DNA of 64,000 bases from Alisma plantago-aquatica (Eukaryota > Streptophyta > Magnoliopsida > Alismatales > Alismataceae). Each line of letters opens with the position of its first letter. Position 1 is the stretch's first letter. Position numbers and translations under genes: made by a program. Positions 1-12,871 of the stretch are shown piece by piece. The stretch covers positions 347,134,457 to 347,198,456 of the forward strand of contig OY856412.1 of NCBI GenBank assembly GCA_963693085.1, read 5' to 3'. The notes under the pieces are model-generated. The model saw only the letters and a list, made by a program, of their open reading frames with translations. It searched no databases and had not been told where the DNA came from.

Positions 1-2104
1 GGATGCATAAGGGAAGAGGGATGACCCCCAAAAGTGTCGGCACCCTATAGACCTAGAGGATATGACCAAGGATTGTGTGGTGACCCAAGTAGGTTTGAAA
101 CCAGTTTTCCATGGAAGTAACCTTGATACCAAAATGATTGTGATGTAGAGACATAAGTTGCACGTTTCAACATAGATTCGAAGGTGTACTATCAAGGTGG
201 GATGTACCATATCTACTCTTAGAATGGGAAGAACTCTGTATTTGGACTGCAGCCAAATGCTTATTTCCTCGTTATGGGAGTGAGAGATAGGACATTACAC
301 ATGCCATACACCAAGGATAAGGATGATGCAATGGAACGTTGCTATGAGGTATGAGAATAGAGATGAAAACATACCCTTGTGGAGTGAACAGTATGTGGAT
401 GGTTTGCAAACACTAAGAGTATTAAGGTAATCATCCTGTGAGGATGTTTTATCATGAACCATTTGGAATTTGCAAGTGATACAAGGTTGAGTTTGATCAC
501 CATGAGGATGAGCTCAGAGTGTTCTTGATGAAGATAATAAGTGGAATACATGGAGGTGCATGTCTTAAATATTACCTAACACCTGAGGATGTGAAGTAGT
601 AATAGATGCCCTGGTTGAGGTGCAACTACCTAGTTTAGCTAGAGGCTAGAAGAGGCAATTGGGTTAGCCCTAAGTTTGAAAGAGAAGACATGTTTGGGCT
701 AACACTCAGAGGTAACGAGATCTGTTGAACAAGTTAGTAGTTGTCTGGTTAGCCATTCTAGGCCTTGATGTAATGAAAGGATGGTTGCAGAACCCCAAAT
801 ACACTTCTTTGGATAGGAAGGTGATAAACCCTGATGAGAATGGTTTAGGGTTTCTATGGAATCGATCTTGAGGAATCATGACATACAGGAGATCATGATT
901 TAAGATCACCATATACCGTGGTACTACCAAGATAATAAGTGACAATAGTACTTTGGATGCTTAAGATGAAGTAGCATGTGGTATGTTGCCATGCAAGCTA
1001 GGAGGTGAAGGACGGGCACCAATAACCCAGTGTATTGATATAGAGGATGAAAGAGTCCCCGAGAGGGGATGGGAGTTCATCACTATGGATTTTGTGGTAA
1101 GTCTCCCCTAGACCAAGGAAGGTCAAGAGGAAATATTGGTTATGGTAGATCACCTTACCTAGATGACCTGAGAAAGAGTGTTGTCAAGATATAAATCTGG
1201 TTGAACTACATATGAGAGAGAGATGGTTCAACTACGCCATCATGCGAGTTCAAAAGTTCTTGAGTATAACCTAATGATTCACTTCCATGCGGTGGAAGTA
1301 GATACATGAAGAACGTGATGCTAGTACAATTTATCACCCCTAATTAATGGTTAGTATGATTCCAGACTCGAGGGTCTGATGAGAGCATGCGTGCTCATTT
1401 AGGGTGATACATAGAGAAAGTTCTTGTCCTCTGTAAGATGTAATGATGACCACCATAGCCGATATCAGGATGTAAAGAAGCTTTGTAAGGGAGGTTGTGT
1501 CGGTCATCACTTTATTAAGATGATGTTGGTGAAGGAACCTCACAAAGGTCAGAAAAGAACCATAGTGTATGAAGATGAAGTCGCTTTGATCGTGCAATGG
1601 ATGAGAGAGAGCCCAAGGGTGACATGAGTTGTGAGATGATGCAAAGCAGATTGACATGCAGTTCACTGTGGGAGAGTATGTGATGTGAAAATCCAACCCC
1701 TCTAGGCTACAGTTGAGAAAGCTGAGTCTCGGATATATGGGTCCATTTGATATGGATTGGTGGAGATCGTTATGTTTAGCCTTACCCCTCAGGATAACAT
1801 GATGTATAATGTGATACATGAGTATGATCTAGAGCACTATGTGATGTACCCAAGCCATGTGTTGAGCCATGAACCTATTCCACTTTATGAGAGGCTAAAA
1901 TGTCCTGAGTCACATATGAGGGTACGATATACTGAGGTAAGAAAAAACTCAGATGGAAGAATATGAGATGATGAAGGTTCTTGGGAAGCACCATGGAAAG
2001 GGTGAGGCCACATGGGAGCCATGATGGACATAAGAAAGGTTTATCTTGTTTGTTTGTGTGCCTGGTGGAATTTTGAGGGCAAAATTCCTATAAGAGGGGA
2101 AGGA
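1..2104 (+). pseudogene. Family A Gypsy pol relic: RNase H end, integrase, chromodomain
   Basis: 3' part of a Ty3/Gypsy chromovirus polyprotein, entering from outside the window. It reads only as fragments broken by stops and frameshifts. Recognisable pieces in order: the RNase H to integrase linker (VIDALVEVQLPSLARG near 610-650), a remnant of the integrase zinc-binding region (around 890-1030), the start of the integrase core (WEFITMDFVVSLP near 1066-1105, first catalytic Asp kept), the post-core segment (YMGPFDM near 1735-1755), the chromodomain linker (PSHVLSHEPIPLYERLKCPE near 1850-1910) and a chromodomain-like tail (EATWEP near 2003-2020). It aligns base for base with 38359-40457 on the minus strand, the same family. 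It is followed directly by a polypurine tract and an LTR. Dead copy; the family call is secure, exact frames are not. Confidence 0.85.
2087..2104 (+). other. Polypurine tract of family A copy 1
   Basis: CCTATAAGAGGGGAAGGA lies immediately before the LTR start TGTTAC. This is the expected place and composition for the plus-strand priming site, and the same motif borders the 3' LTR of the other family A copy in reverse at 38359-38376. Confidence 0.8.
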
Positions 2105-5100
2105 TGTTACAACCCCAATTTTTGGGTTCTTTTGGTGAGAAATGTAATTTCTCCTATTAAAGATATTTGAAAAAATAATGATATAATTTGTTTTGAATAA
2201 ATGGATTTCGTTTACAATAGCCTTGTTGGTTGTTTTGTGGGCTTTATTGGCTATTGGGCCCAATAATAAGGAAACGACAAAAGAAACTCCATTATATGAG
2301 TAAATAAGAAACAGATAAAAGAAAGATGTAGAAACCTCTAGAAGGCAAAAGAATATAATACAAAGTTGGATTGCATGCCTCTTGGGTTCCTTGGGTTCCA
2401 AGGAGTCCAAAGTTTCAAAGATAATGCAACAAGAAAAGAAAAGATCAATTAAATATTTCCTTATTAAGAAAGAAATTGAAAATAATGATAAAATATGGGA
2501 AATAAGAGGAAAGAGGCATGATTGAGTTATCCTTGGTGGATTTTCGTATTCACAAGGTTTATAATGTTAAAAGGAATTCCAATAAGGAAAATAAAAAGAG
2601 AGATAAAAAGAAATCCTCGAAAAGAAATATTTTAATAAAGAAATGAATAAGAAGAAAGAGAAAATGCAAAAAAAGGGAAATAGAAATAGATAAGAGGATA
2701 AAGGCAAGTAGATATTCACCAATATGGGAATTAGTGCCTTTAGGATTTCTTGAGGTCCAAGGGACCCAAAATAATAAGATAATGGAAAAGGGAAAAGGAA
2801 TACTAATTGATTTTAGATTAATTAATGAATAACTTGGATGTGAAGGAAACACTCTCAATCATTGGAATTTAACCTTCAAATTTAATAAACAGTTATATAA
2901 TGCCAAGATGGAGTTTTCCCTAAAATTTGAGAAGAAAATGTTAAACGAGAAGAGAGAAATGAAATTTCCAAGTTATCATGTTAAATTACCCTTTTTAACA
3001 CATTTTTAGATAATTGCAATAGAGGGGAGCAATGCTGGCCGTTGGATGACCGCGTGGTCTAAGGGACCATGAATCTAAGGGCAGATCTGCGTCGTCTACC
3101 CTGAGTTCCAGTGGGACTGGGAGACGATTTAGGAATTTGATTTTTTCAATTTTGAAGCAATGATTTGATGAACTAACAAGTCCATCAGATTTGGGAGATC
3201 GTTCCGAAGGACCTAGACCCTAACTTTGAGGGCTATCATCGACGAGGGGAGAAAACCCCAAATTGTAGGACTCCCATGACTTAGCACTATATAAGGGAGG
3301 GCACTCGAGGGTACCGACATCCCTAAAAACCATCCCCATCACTGCGGAGCGTGGCGACGAGTGGAACGACACCTTCAATTTCCAGTTCTGACCTGACCTA
3401 CCCCCCTCTGCAACCAGTGAGCCACGGAGGAGTTCTGGCGAGTAGTTCAAGGTGAAGGTTGAGTTCATTTGGGTGTTTGAGAGGTTCATCGAGTTTGGGA
3501 GATGATAGAGAAGCTTCTTGGCTTCTCGGATTTCTTGTTGATGGCCTAGAGTTCGAAGTCAACTGGTGAATTGACTACGATTCGTCACATAGTCGAAGGT
3601 AGACGACAACCCACCGCCTTCCGATCGTGGTCCATGATGGTCTAAACCTAGATCCAATGCTCCTGATCAGGAGTGGCTTTTTTAGGTGCATGCAACCATG
3701 ACCGTCAGATCTGAGGAGTGGACTGAGGAGTGGACCACCGGTCCACAGATCAAGCGACCGCCTATTTTTTGGTAATTTCCTCTTCTATCCTATTAAGTTA
3801 GAAAAAGGCTTTTCTTGTAAAAATTGTAGAAATAGATAGAAAATGCAGATGAAGAAGTGTTATACATGAAAGTTGATCAGAAAAATACGAGGAATAAGCT
3901 AAAAATAATTTGAAAGCCTAAGTCTATCTCTTTTAACAAATGTTTATTATTTTTATGAAAAACGTATTAATTTGTGGTTAGAAACCCTAATTGATGATAA
4001 AGGATAAATTTAATATTGCAAATAGGTTAATTCGAGAATGGTTAACTTTTTTAATGATAAAGATGAATCTTAACCTGTTTTGAAGATAAAATTGCAAGGT
4101 TTAGGGTTTTAAACCTAATATGATGGTTAATATGCTTAGAAACCCTAAATAGGAGAAAAAGGAAAGAAAAGTATTTATAATCCAAAATTAGGGTTTCATG
4201 TTTCTAAAAGATGATCTTAGGATCTTTTGTGAAAGAAAGATGAAATAATTTGGGTTTGTAAGTAATTTTATAAAATTAGGGTTTAAAGTAATAAAAATGA
4301 AGTAGAACCCTGATTGTGATCAAAACCCTAAAAAGGACTAATAACCCTAGGAAACAACTAGGATTAATAGGCCATGATGACATGATTAATGATAGAAAAC
4401 TTGGATGCCTATTTTAGGAATAACTTGTGTGTGCTTGCTTGGTTTCGTAATTGGTTGAATTATTTCTGCATTCAAGACAACTTGACATGTATGTGGTTAA
4501 TTATGGTTAATCGCATTAGTTTCCCGAAGAGTTTCCCGGATGATTCATCAAATTGAATGCAACTTAATAGTTTGGATGTTCATACTTGCAAATCATAAAG
4601 TCACTATGATTATCACAATAATAATAGAAGTCTGTATTCTCGCACCTACATGCAACTCTGATGGATGATGCAAAAAGTTCATGCCTAGGAGGGAAGACCC
4701 ATGGGCACCATGAGTGGTGACCCTAGGCACCAAGATCGGGATTGAGAAGGTGCCCTATGATATTGCATGACTAAAGGGCACCATGACGGGTGACCCCATG
4801 CACCAAGCTCGGGATTGAGAAGGTGGTCTTAAGTCAATGGAAAAAGTTAAACCCGAAAGGGGGTATGCCAGGGTTAGGGCAAAAGTGGTGGAGAAAGTCA
4901 CACTGAAAGCGTAAATTGACTTGTTAATTACCTTGGTTGTGATAATTAGTTTGTTATCCATATTTGTGAACTTTTGGTTGTCTCCACATACCGGCATATT
5001 TTGATATGCTGACCGACATTTTGTTTGTTGGCATTTTAGGTACAAAGTTGAAAAGAACAAACAGTAAAATGACACATTGTGGAAATAAGAAATAAAGAGC

Positions 5101-5324
5101 AAGGATGATTAGATAGAATAGATCCAAGTAGTGGATAGAAGTAGATTACCAAAGTTTTTCAAAGGTATGCAAAGTTTTATTTTATACCAGATTTCAGTTT
5201 AGTTGGTAGAATTTCATCATTATTATTGATTATTTATCAAACCTTTGATCATGTTAATTGGGATAACGACTCTGACCTTTGCGTCTCCCTTAATTGGGGG
5301 TTATCGGGAGGCGGGGTCGTTACA
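2105..5324 (+). repeat. 3' LTR of family A copy 1 (about 3.2 kb)
   Basis: Starts TGTTACAACCCC and ends GGGGTCGTTACA, bounded on the left by the polypurine tract. It matches, in opposite orientation, the two LTRs at 35107-38358 and 42772-46038. It contains a TATA box (3288-3294), a relatively GC-rich stretch (about 3020-3760) and a cluster of TAGGGTTT/AAACCCTA motifs (about 4080-4350). The matching 5' LTR and target duplication lie left of the window. Short open frames inside it are not conserved as genes. Confidence 0.9.
3288..3294 (+). promoter_or_regulatory. LTR TATA box (family A copy 1)
   Basis: TATATAA in the context CACTATATAAGGGAGG, about 1.18 kb into the LTR and just upstream of the GC-rich leader. 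The other two family A LTRs carry a TATA box at the equivalent place. This is inferred as the retroelement transcription start region. Confidence 0.6.
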
Positions 5325-6945
5325 ATGTGCAATGGCCTTGTGAGCCATGTGAATACTTAAACAAAAAGTAAAATGTATACCTTGGTCTGAGCACCTAGAG
5401 GTAATAGTTCCCTGAAAAGTAGTAATAATGTTCAGTGATGAACTAAGGGTTTGAATACCCAGATCTAGTAATCATGATAATGACAATGTCGAGGGATGAG
5501 AATTCCCAGTAATGAGAAAAGGGATTGAGATCCTAAATGTTATATGTGTTTTAAAGATTTGAAAAGTACTTGATACATCTATTACACCTTTCTTTGTAGC
5601 ATTTGTCATAATAATTCATGTTTGAAAACTTGACTGATGCTAAAAGAATATGGTAATGCAGTTAATTAATCAAGTGGAATCTTATCATGTAGTGTCTTGA
5701 CCATAGATCCATCATCGTTAGTAGTTGGTGATGGTGAAACAGGTTTTCCCATAGGATCACCTGGAGAGTGCATATTTTTGAATATGCGGGGGTGATGGGC
5801 GTGAATATCCTTATGCCCTAATGAGGGATTGATGTGAGATCTCCTTCATTATAAATGACGGGATGGATGTATCACAAATCTCCCGATGATGATGAATGTC
5901 GGTATTGATGGTAGATAAACATGAGATCTCTCAATCCTGAAGAGAGTGCAGTCACCGTTGTAGCTCTATAGCGAAATTGCCAGTATACCCTGGAAAGCTA
6001 TGTAGAAGTTAACACGAAATGTCCTACTTGTGGTCTCACACTGACCGAGACGACAGAGGTCATGGCAGCCGCCTCTCCCATTGACCTTGTATGGTACCAA
6101 TTTTGACTTCGCAGTGGTTGGTTGGAGTATGAGCGGTATACCTCATCTCCTCAGGGCATAAGTGTGATTGTAAAATGTAATCAGCCGTGTAGCATATTTG
6201 CTTAAGGATTGAATACGGAAATCATTGTTTGATGTTACATTTCTTTTATACATCTTAAATGGATAGATGTTATACATGTTCTTCATATTCCTTATAAAAT
6301 GAATAGATGAATTACTGCTTTATCATATATAGTTGCAATGTTTTAGAAGATGATATTGCTCTATTTGTCTTAAACAGTGATTAAATCCTGCCTATTAATA
6401 TAAAAAGAACCTCTGCTCAGTTTATAAATGTTTAATCCATGATAATAATATGGTCGACAGTGAGTTATATCTCTCGCTGGGATAATTGTCTCACCCTGTG
6501 GGATCCACATTTTTTTAGGTGGACATGCACGAGGTGGCGAAGATCTTTCTACAGAGGAGGAATAACAGCTGAGGCAGCAGTGATAGCTCATATTAAGTGT
6601 ACTGTTTGTCATGTCTTGTAGATAGAAGTCCTATGTGTCATCTCTGTACTCTCAGGTCCTTGGAGTTGGTTCGTACTGGTTTCATGAATGATATGAGATT
6701 TTGGCTTGAATGCCTCAAGGTTTAATGTTGCTCCAGTATGTGTTTTGATAGAACAACAGTTATATGATGTCCTCGAGATGAGATGGAACAATGTTGTACA
6801 ATGTAAATTATGATAGGTATGAGTTTTGGATCTTTCAATAAAAGTTTTCTGGACAAGGATCTCCTTTCAAAATGGTTTTAATTTTTAGTGATTTTTGTTA
6901 ATCTGATGTTTATGTTTAATTCCGCTTAATTGTAACAATTTGTTT
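5325..6945 (+). repeat. Diverged family B-like LTR relic
   Basis: Low-similarity but collinear relative of the right-hand part of the family B LTR (compare about 19600-21076). Matching blocks: the 'atcatgtagt...catagatccatc' segment (5690-5720 against 19796-19826), 'gagagtgcatatttttgaatatg' against 19881-19902, 'gagttatatctc...ctcaccc...tttttaggtgg' (6461-6525 against 20558-20620) and 'tcctatgtgtcatc...gtactctca' (6630-6655 against 20721-20750). It ends near 'ttgtaaca' at about 6940, matching the LTR end. Much older than the copies in the array. The left boundary is the family A LTR end, so family A probably landed in it. No coding sequence seen. Confidence 0.65.
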
Positions 6946-7205
6946 GTTGGTTCGATGACAGTCATTTCAATGTATATCCTCAAAACCATCTTTCCCATCT
7001 TATAGTTATTGATGTGATCTGCTGGTTTATGACAAGCTAATCATTTTGATAAGTTAGAGATTATCACCATAGTCATATGTGACATTGGGCATATTACATC
7101 ACATGATAAAATAATGTTGAGTATGACAGTAAATATATAGTGTTCCCAACATGATTTGATTATTATTCAAATTTTAAGGACTGAAATCCTTTTAAGGAGG
7201 TAAGG
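6946..7205. repeat. Unclassified decayed repeat with PPT-like end
   Basis: The block 6970-7030 (atcctcaaaaccatc...atagttattgatgtgatct) is a reverse-complement match to 21645-21710, the left end of the sequence that interrupts every family B gag in this window. At 7182-7204 'gaaatccttttaaggaggtaaggatg' resembles the pol end plus polypurine tract of a Gypsy element, with a possible LTR start TGTGATTAAA near 7205. No frame survives. Assignment is uncertain. Confidence 0.35.
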
Positions 7206-7439
7206 ATGTGATTAAATGGCACTTTCCACATTAGTTTCTCTAATTACTTTTGTTCTCTTTCCTATATACATATTCTAACCCATGATTTTCATACCATCTC
7301 CATTTTCTAACCCATGATTTTTATTCAAATATTCTAACCTATGATTTTCATTCAAATATCAACAATTCATTTTTCTTTTTCCTACAATAAAAAGGAGAGG
7401 TTGGTTTGCAAATCAAACATTGTGATAGGGGGTTAGGTT
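7206..7439. repeat. AT-rich spacer with short imperfect repeats
   Basis: No gene seen. 'ttctaacc(c/t)atgattttcat' recurs at about 7273, 7306 and 7332 with a period of about 30-35 bases. It sits between the unclassified repeat and the Copia gag relic and may be decayed Copia sequence. Confidence 0.4.
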
Positions 7440-7989
7440 GGGGACCCATATCATGTTTGGGTTGGTCCCCTTCTTTTTGGAAGGATAAGAAGTAGAGTAG
7501 TGATCATCACTCTTGTAGTGAGAACAAACCATTGATTTTTTAGAGAGGGAATCTCTCCATGGTATATTGGAGGCCCCTTGCTCTTTTTGTTACCTTTTCC
7601 ATTGCTCTTTGAGCCTTCCTTATATCTACAAACCACTACTACCCACTTGTCGACCAGAGTGTTCTAGGACTTCATTTGTGGATTTTTTACTTTGAGGAAA
7701 TTTGGCAAGGATTCTCAAAGAATATATTTATCATCATGAAGAGTTATCAAAATATAAGAAAGACTAGAAAGATCATATTGAGCATGCAATAAGTTGTCCT
7801 CCAAATAGAGGGTTTTAGTTAGATAAGAATCCTTTTCAAGAGTAATACTAGCCACTTCCTTACTAGGAAAAATTAGTCTAGAATCTAGATCATTAACTTT
7901 AGTAAGAGGTCTAGCATTTTTAGTTCTAAGAAATACAAATGGGTTTTGTTTTCATCTTTAAGACCATCACCATTCATAAGATAAACATC
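7440..7989 (-). pseudogene. Ty1/Copia gag relic, C-terminal part
   Basis: On the minus strand the sequence reads in pieces as the region downstream of the gag zinc knuckle of a plant Copia element. A Lys/Gly-rich stretch (KEGSKSNGKGNKKSKGP near 7575-7625) is followed by KKRRGPTQT and a WVPN-like end near 7440-7460, as in plant Copia gag tails. It is the continuation of 15655-16931: the LARD element 7995-15649 sits between the two halves with matching target duplications. Stops and frameshifts throughout. Copia protease and RT sequence expected further left was not recognised. Confidence 0.6.
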
Positions 7990-7994
7990 ATTTT
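7990..7994 (+). repeat. Target site duplication, left copy (ATTTT)
   Basis: ATTTT directly before the left LTR at 7995 is repeated directly after the right LTR at 15650-15654. This is a 5-bp duplication as made by LTR-element integrase. Confidence 0.8.
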
Positions 7995-8606
7995 TTTCAT
8001 GGTACCAGAATTCCAGTCCCATGAACCAAACGTATACCAAAGGCAACATGTGGAAGCGTAAAGCTTCACACACATGAACAAATAACAAGATAAAGGCACC
8101 AACACAGTCTCAACACTCAACAAGTTTAAATTATACAAAATGCATTATATTCATGAATTTAGTTACATATTTCCAAAGTTAAGGTACAAGTCATTCATGT
8201 GCACTAAATCTGGATCTTACAACAAGTACACCTAGCATAGATCACCGAGCCCATCAACCTTCTAGCCATCTATGAACCTAAAAACAAAATACGAGAAATG
8301 GGTCAACACACGAGGTGTTGAGTATGGGGCACAAAGATACGTATATGTATAAGCTTTGCATAATTTGAAAAGATTTCAAGACTAAACGAACAAGAATAAA
8401 CATGTTAACTATTTAACAAAAGTGAAACCATATTTTATGCCATTTCACTCCATTATACCAACAATATCAAGCATGTTTAAGACCTTTGACCATCTTCCCG
8501 TCGGAAGGGTCCATAAGGGTTACAAAAATTAGCTAACCCTTTTATACAGAGGGACCTCAAGGCCATAGGCAAGAGATAACCCTTTATCAACAATATTATA
8601 ATGGAG

Positions 8607-8610
<4 letters not shown>

Positions 8611-8642
<32 letters not shown>
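8611..8642. repeat. (AT)16 microsatellite
   Basis: 32 bases of alternating AT inside the 3' LTR of the LARD. The partner LTR has only about four AT units at the equivalent place (near 13503), so the expansion followed insertion. Confidence 0.95.
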
Positions 8643-8645
<3 letters not shown>

Positions 8646-9194
8646 CAAGTTATAAAACCGATGAGGCAAACATCGAGTAAGACATAACAATACTACATGG
8701 AAATATTTGAGGAAGTAAACAAACAAGCATACAACACATGTCTTTTCAAGCAAGAAAGTGATATTCATATAACTAGATAAGGACCATACTTGATTCAGAG
8801 ATTTCATAAACTAACATATCCTTCACCATCTAGCCACATGCCAAACCTGATTAAGAATAAGATTACATATATACATTAGATTCTCATCATTAATCCTAAT
8901 TAGATGCATTTTAGGGATTTGGCCAAGATAGGTTCCAAATTGCTTATTAGTCCATTAGATGATCTTATACTGATATAGAGGTCATCATGATGGTGGGGTT
9001 CATTTTTCATGCCATTACGACGTTCCATGCATCTCATATGCTTATTTCAAGACTCATGACAGTTATACACATAAAAGGGGTTACAAGACTCACAAAAGAG
9101 CAACCAAGGTCATGATCATCAGAACATGAGAACCCATCATCAAACATGGTTTAGATCAGCAACATTAGGTCATAAGAAACATATTCCAAAATAG

Positions 9195-9210
9195 GTGTGT
9201 GTGTGTGTGT
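9195..9210. repeat. (GT)8 microsatellite
   Basis: Eight GT units in the 3' LTR of the LARD. The partner LTR reads 'ggtatttgtgtcc' at the equivalent place (near 14069). Confidence 0.95.
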
Positions 9211-10774
9211 CCATTAGAAGCAATATTAGCAATCTAGGGCAAAGTTCAATCTTATAGTCCAAAGTAGGCACATATGTACATTTGAGGTCATTCATGAGCA
9301 ATGGGTAGATTAGGACCCTCATTAGGGTCATAAGAGTATACGATTTAATGATTTAATGCTCTAAAGGCTATAAGTAAATCAAAGATTCAAACTTCTTCAT
9401 CATTATTCATTAAATATGGTCATCATGGTCAAAATCGCTTATTTTTGCAAAATAGTGGAATAGAAAGAAGATTTAGAGTCTAAAAATATATCCATGTTGT
9501 AGGTATCGTCGAGAGGATCAATTTGGTATATAATATGGCCATAATTGGATTAGAGGGCTAGGAGTTATGATTTTTGTAGCATTTACATCAAGAACTTTGG
9601 AGAAGTGAGGAGGGCCGTTACCATGTCATTTACTGATGGATCTTGGCCATCACTACTGGATCTAACGCTCTCTGGCACTTGTACTCGCATGCATGATAGT
9701 TGTGCACTGCCAAGCCCCTTCGGTCCATGCGGCGTGTCATGACTGACCACTGTTAGGTTCAGCTGGTGAGGTCACGCACTACTAGCTGGATGGATCTTCC
9801 AGATTCAGCTCCATGCTCTTCCGACACACCCACCCAACTCAGATTCCATTGTACTACTGCATAAAGCCACTCGTAAGCCGTGGCAACACTGGAAGTGGCG
9901 CTGCTCCGGACCAGTCCCAGAGGCCAAAAGGTCGTCGTTTTCCCTCGCCCCAACCTCACGGAGGTGATGGACAAGTAGAACAAGCCCTAGGAGGGGCTCA
10001 GGGAAGACGCCTCATTGAGAAGTGTGGTGACACCCAAAGGGGTCCAAGGTGGCAGTAGGGTTGCTGGAGGTTAGAGACAAAGTGAAGGAAGGTGTTATGG
10101 TTCATGAAAACACAATAAAATAGAAGAAATACACTTGGCAAGAGATTTCATAGACAGCGCTAGGGTTTGATTTTCAAAATGGGGCACAAAAGGTGCCATC
10201 AATCAGCCTTGGGAGAGATAGGTGGCGGCCGACAATTTTGGTGCTGGTGGTGTGCACAAAGGAAGGGGCGAGATTTTTTGCCATTGGATCAAAGGACGCA
10301 ATCCGTGGGACTCAATTTGACAGCTGCGAGGGGTGTGAGACAGAGGGCTATCCAAAAAAAGGGGCGCCAACCGTCAAAAAGCCCAATAAGGGGCAGAAAT
10401 CCAATTAATCAATGTAAAATCTAATTTTAAGAAGTAACACTCATAGGATCATAAATTGGGCTACGATGCTCTGATTTGGGTGATTTTTGTTCTGTTGGAT
10501 TCGTAATTGAATCACGTACAACATGACACATGTTACTAATCCAAAAGGTTATGGTCATGATATTTAAAAAATCTAACAAATATGGTGATATGAACTAAAT
10601 GGTATTTAGTTCAAAAGTACAAATTGATGTCACATTTAGTAAAATCAAATATCAATGTTACTAATATGGAGTCTCCCAACCATCAAACCATGAAATTGAC
10701 ATTGGGTTGAGTAAGAGGTCAAATGATGAGGGAGAAAGAGTACAAGATAGGATCGAAAAAATCTAGGTTGTCAC

Positions 10775-10812
10775 ATCGTTCCCTCCTTCAAGGAAATTTC
10801 GTCCTCGAAATT
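10775..10812 (-). other. Pol-end remnant and polypurine tract of the LARD
   Basis: Reverse complement reads TTTCGAGGACGAAATTTCC followed by TTGAAGGAGGGAACGA and then the LTR start TGTGACA. The 'FEDEISLKEG' reading is the usual end of a plant Gypsy polyprotein, so the LARD probably derives from a Gypsy parent. The purine run serves as the plus-strand primer. Confidence 0.7.
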
Positions 10813-12871
10813 AGTACAAGATCATAGTCGAAAGTCAAAGTTCATACTCATCATTCCTAGGTATCGTACCATGGTTGTCACGACATTCCCCACAATGGAA
10901 TGTGTGCTAGGTTATCATATTAAGGGTGTGCTCGTCTTAATTGTATACATATTACTTAGTGTTCCATCAAAATGTGACATCATCATGGCATTAGGGTTTA
11001 CCCATCCCTTAGTATCCCTACATTAGGGTTCTATTCACATCTTCAGTCGAGACTAAGGTATATTATCAAAATCTATGTTATCAATTTACAAATGAATATG
11101 TCCTCAATCATGACTCCTAAAATTTGGTCATTGTTGAACGTGTATATATGATCATTATATGATTTCATGCATGTTTAAGTTTTCTCCCAAAAATTTTACC
11201 AACTTTCCCAAATTATGTTCATCAATTTCACAATTTGGATTTGAAATTAAGTAATTTATTCATCTTATTTATTTGAGTTATCACCCTAAGGGCAACATCA
11301 TATCGAGTTGATTTGTTTTCATTTGGATATGATATTAGTCATGTTACCCTTAATTATTCAAGGTAAAATCTCTAGACATCATCGTATCAAGTTCATGATT
11401 CCAAAGCTACATCTTTCATGTATATTATGATTTCATACTAGTTCTAGCGTATGAGAGGGCCTTATCATGCATATTCAAGTTTTTAAACGTAAGTGAGATA
11501 TTTCATGTACCAAGCGTCATTCGAGGAATAACATTATCATCATCATTGGGGTTTTGAAACTTCTCACTTGTACCCAGACAGAGCTCTGCAAGCTCAAGCC
11601 ACTCAAGCTAAGACAGGTATATGTCCAACAAGGCATGCTATCCACAACCTTCTACCCTTACTGAAAATTTCTACCCATCTTTCGAGAATCAATGGTAACC
11701 ACTAGATTCCTTTACATACAACTATAACCCTAGTATGAGGCTCATCATGGATATCACACATCATATACATCATCTTAGGGTCTTGGGACATCTCCCTCAC
11801 CTATATAACAAGCATCAAATATTCAGTTGCCTCTTTCTTTAGGGTTAGATATTTTCATAGGACATTTAGGGTTAAACATTTTCAAGGAAACCACCCACTA
11901 GGTCACTCAACTCATATACTTAGAAGTATTCTAGTTAGGGACTCATCATCAAGTATTTCATCATTCATATTTTTCAACATTTCAAATATTTTGGAGTTTA
12001 GGTACTCTAACCTTCTCCCGAGGTGGGTCAACTCATATCAAAAGGTCACCCTATTCATATGTCCCATGCCAGAGGTCCTCCTTTGTAAAGAGATCGGGGC
12101 CCATGTTGGTCTCAAACCATATATCATATCTTCACACATACAAGACTAGGTACAAGCAAGCATGTCAACCCACTAGCTATGTTTAGCACATCAACCAAGT
12201 GATATGTATCATACAAGTTGCTAGGTTTAGATAGGGTTGCATGGTCAAACTCATTTCATATCATCAAACTACTTGGCCCTCCCAAGGACAAACTCGGGTC
12301 TTATCAATATCAACATCATCATCAATATCATTATCATCATATTAGGTTTCTAGGTCACTCACTTTCCTAACCCATATCATGGCTCTAAACAACTCTAGAG
12401 ACTACAACTATCATCTAAACTCTAGACTTGATGGTACATCTCTTTCTCTTAGGTTACATAGATACTCACTGCCTTTCTGGGTGTGGTAACATTTTTATAG
12501 GTACATATACTAGTACTTCAAATAGATTTTCTCCAACATTTAAACATTCAATGAAAACCACCATACTCCATTCGAATAAAACTAAAACCAAAACGAGTTA
12601 CCACACTCATTAGGCAGTCTAGTATCATGATACCTAGAGAACTAGCAAGAACATGGTGCACACTTGTGTAGACATCCTAAGCACATGTCACGAATCATGT
12701 CTAGGGAGGTAATTTACACAAGTATACACCTAATTCTAGAACATCTAGGTTCTAACCTAGAGTCTAAGTCAACCTAGTCTACAAAGGACATCTTATTAAG
12801 TTTTCTAGGGTTGAGATGTAAGGTGAGTTTAGTTTGTGTTTTATGTGAGCAATGTTTGGTGTAGTTATTGT
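10813..12871 (-). other. LARD internal region, no coding content recognised
   Basis: About 2.06 kb of AT-rich sequence between the polypurine tract and the primer site. Short open frames exist but none shows a gag, protease, RT, RNase H or integrase motif on either strand. Such cores in LARD elements may carry packaging and dimerisation signals; I see no specific structure I can defend. Confidence 0.6.

Larger units (their letters stand above)
7995..10774 (-). repeat. 3' LTR of the LARD element
   Basis: Collinear with 12890-15649 along its whole length. On the minus strand it starts TGTGACAACC. The other edge (TTTCATGG at 7995) has decayed from the TGTCACAA seen in the partner LTR. It contains expanded (AT)16 and (GT)8 tracts that are short or absent in the partner. 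The counterpart of the partner's TATA box reads TATGAAA near 10145-10152. No gene. Confidence 0.85.

Noticed and set aside
1340..1819. 159-codon minus-strand frame.
   Set aside because: Antisense to the family A integrase to chromodomain region read on the + strand.
8611..8642. AT-rich tract considered as an origin or matrix attachment site.
   Set aside because: It is a simple (AT)n expansion absent from the partner LTR; nothing supports a function.
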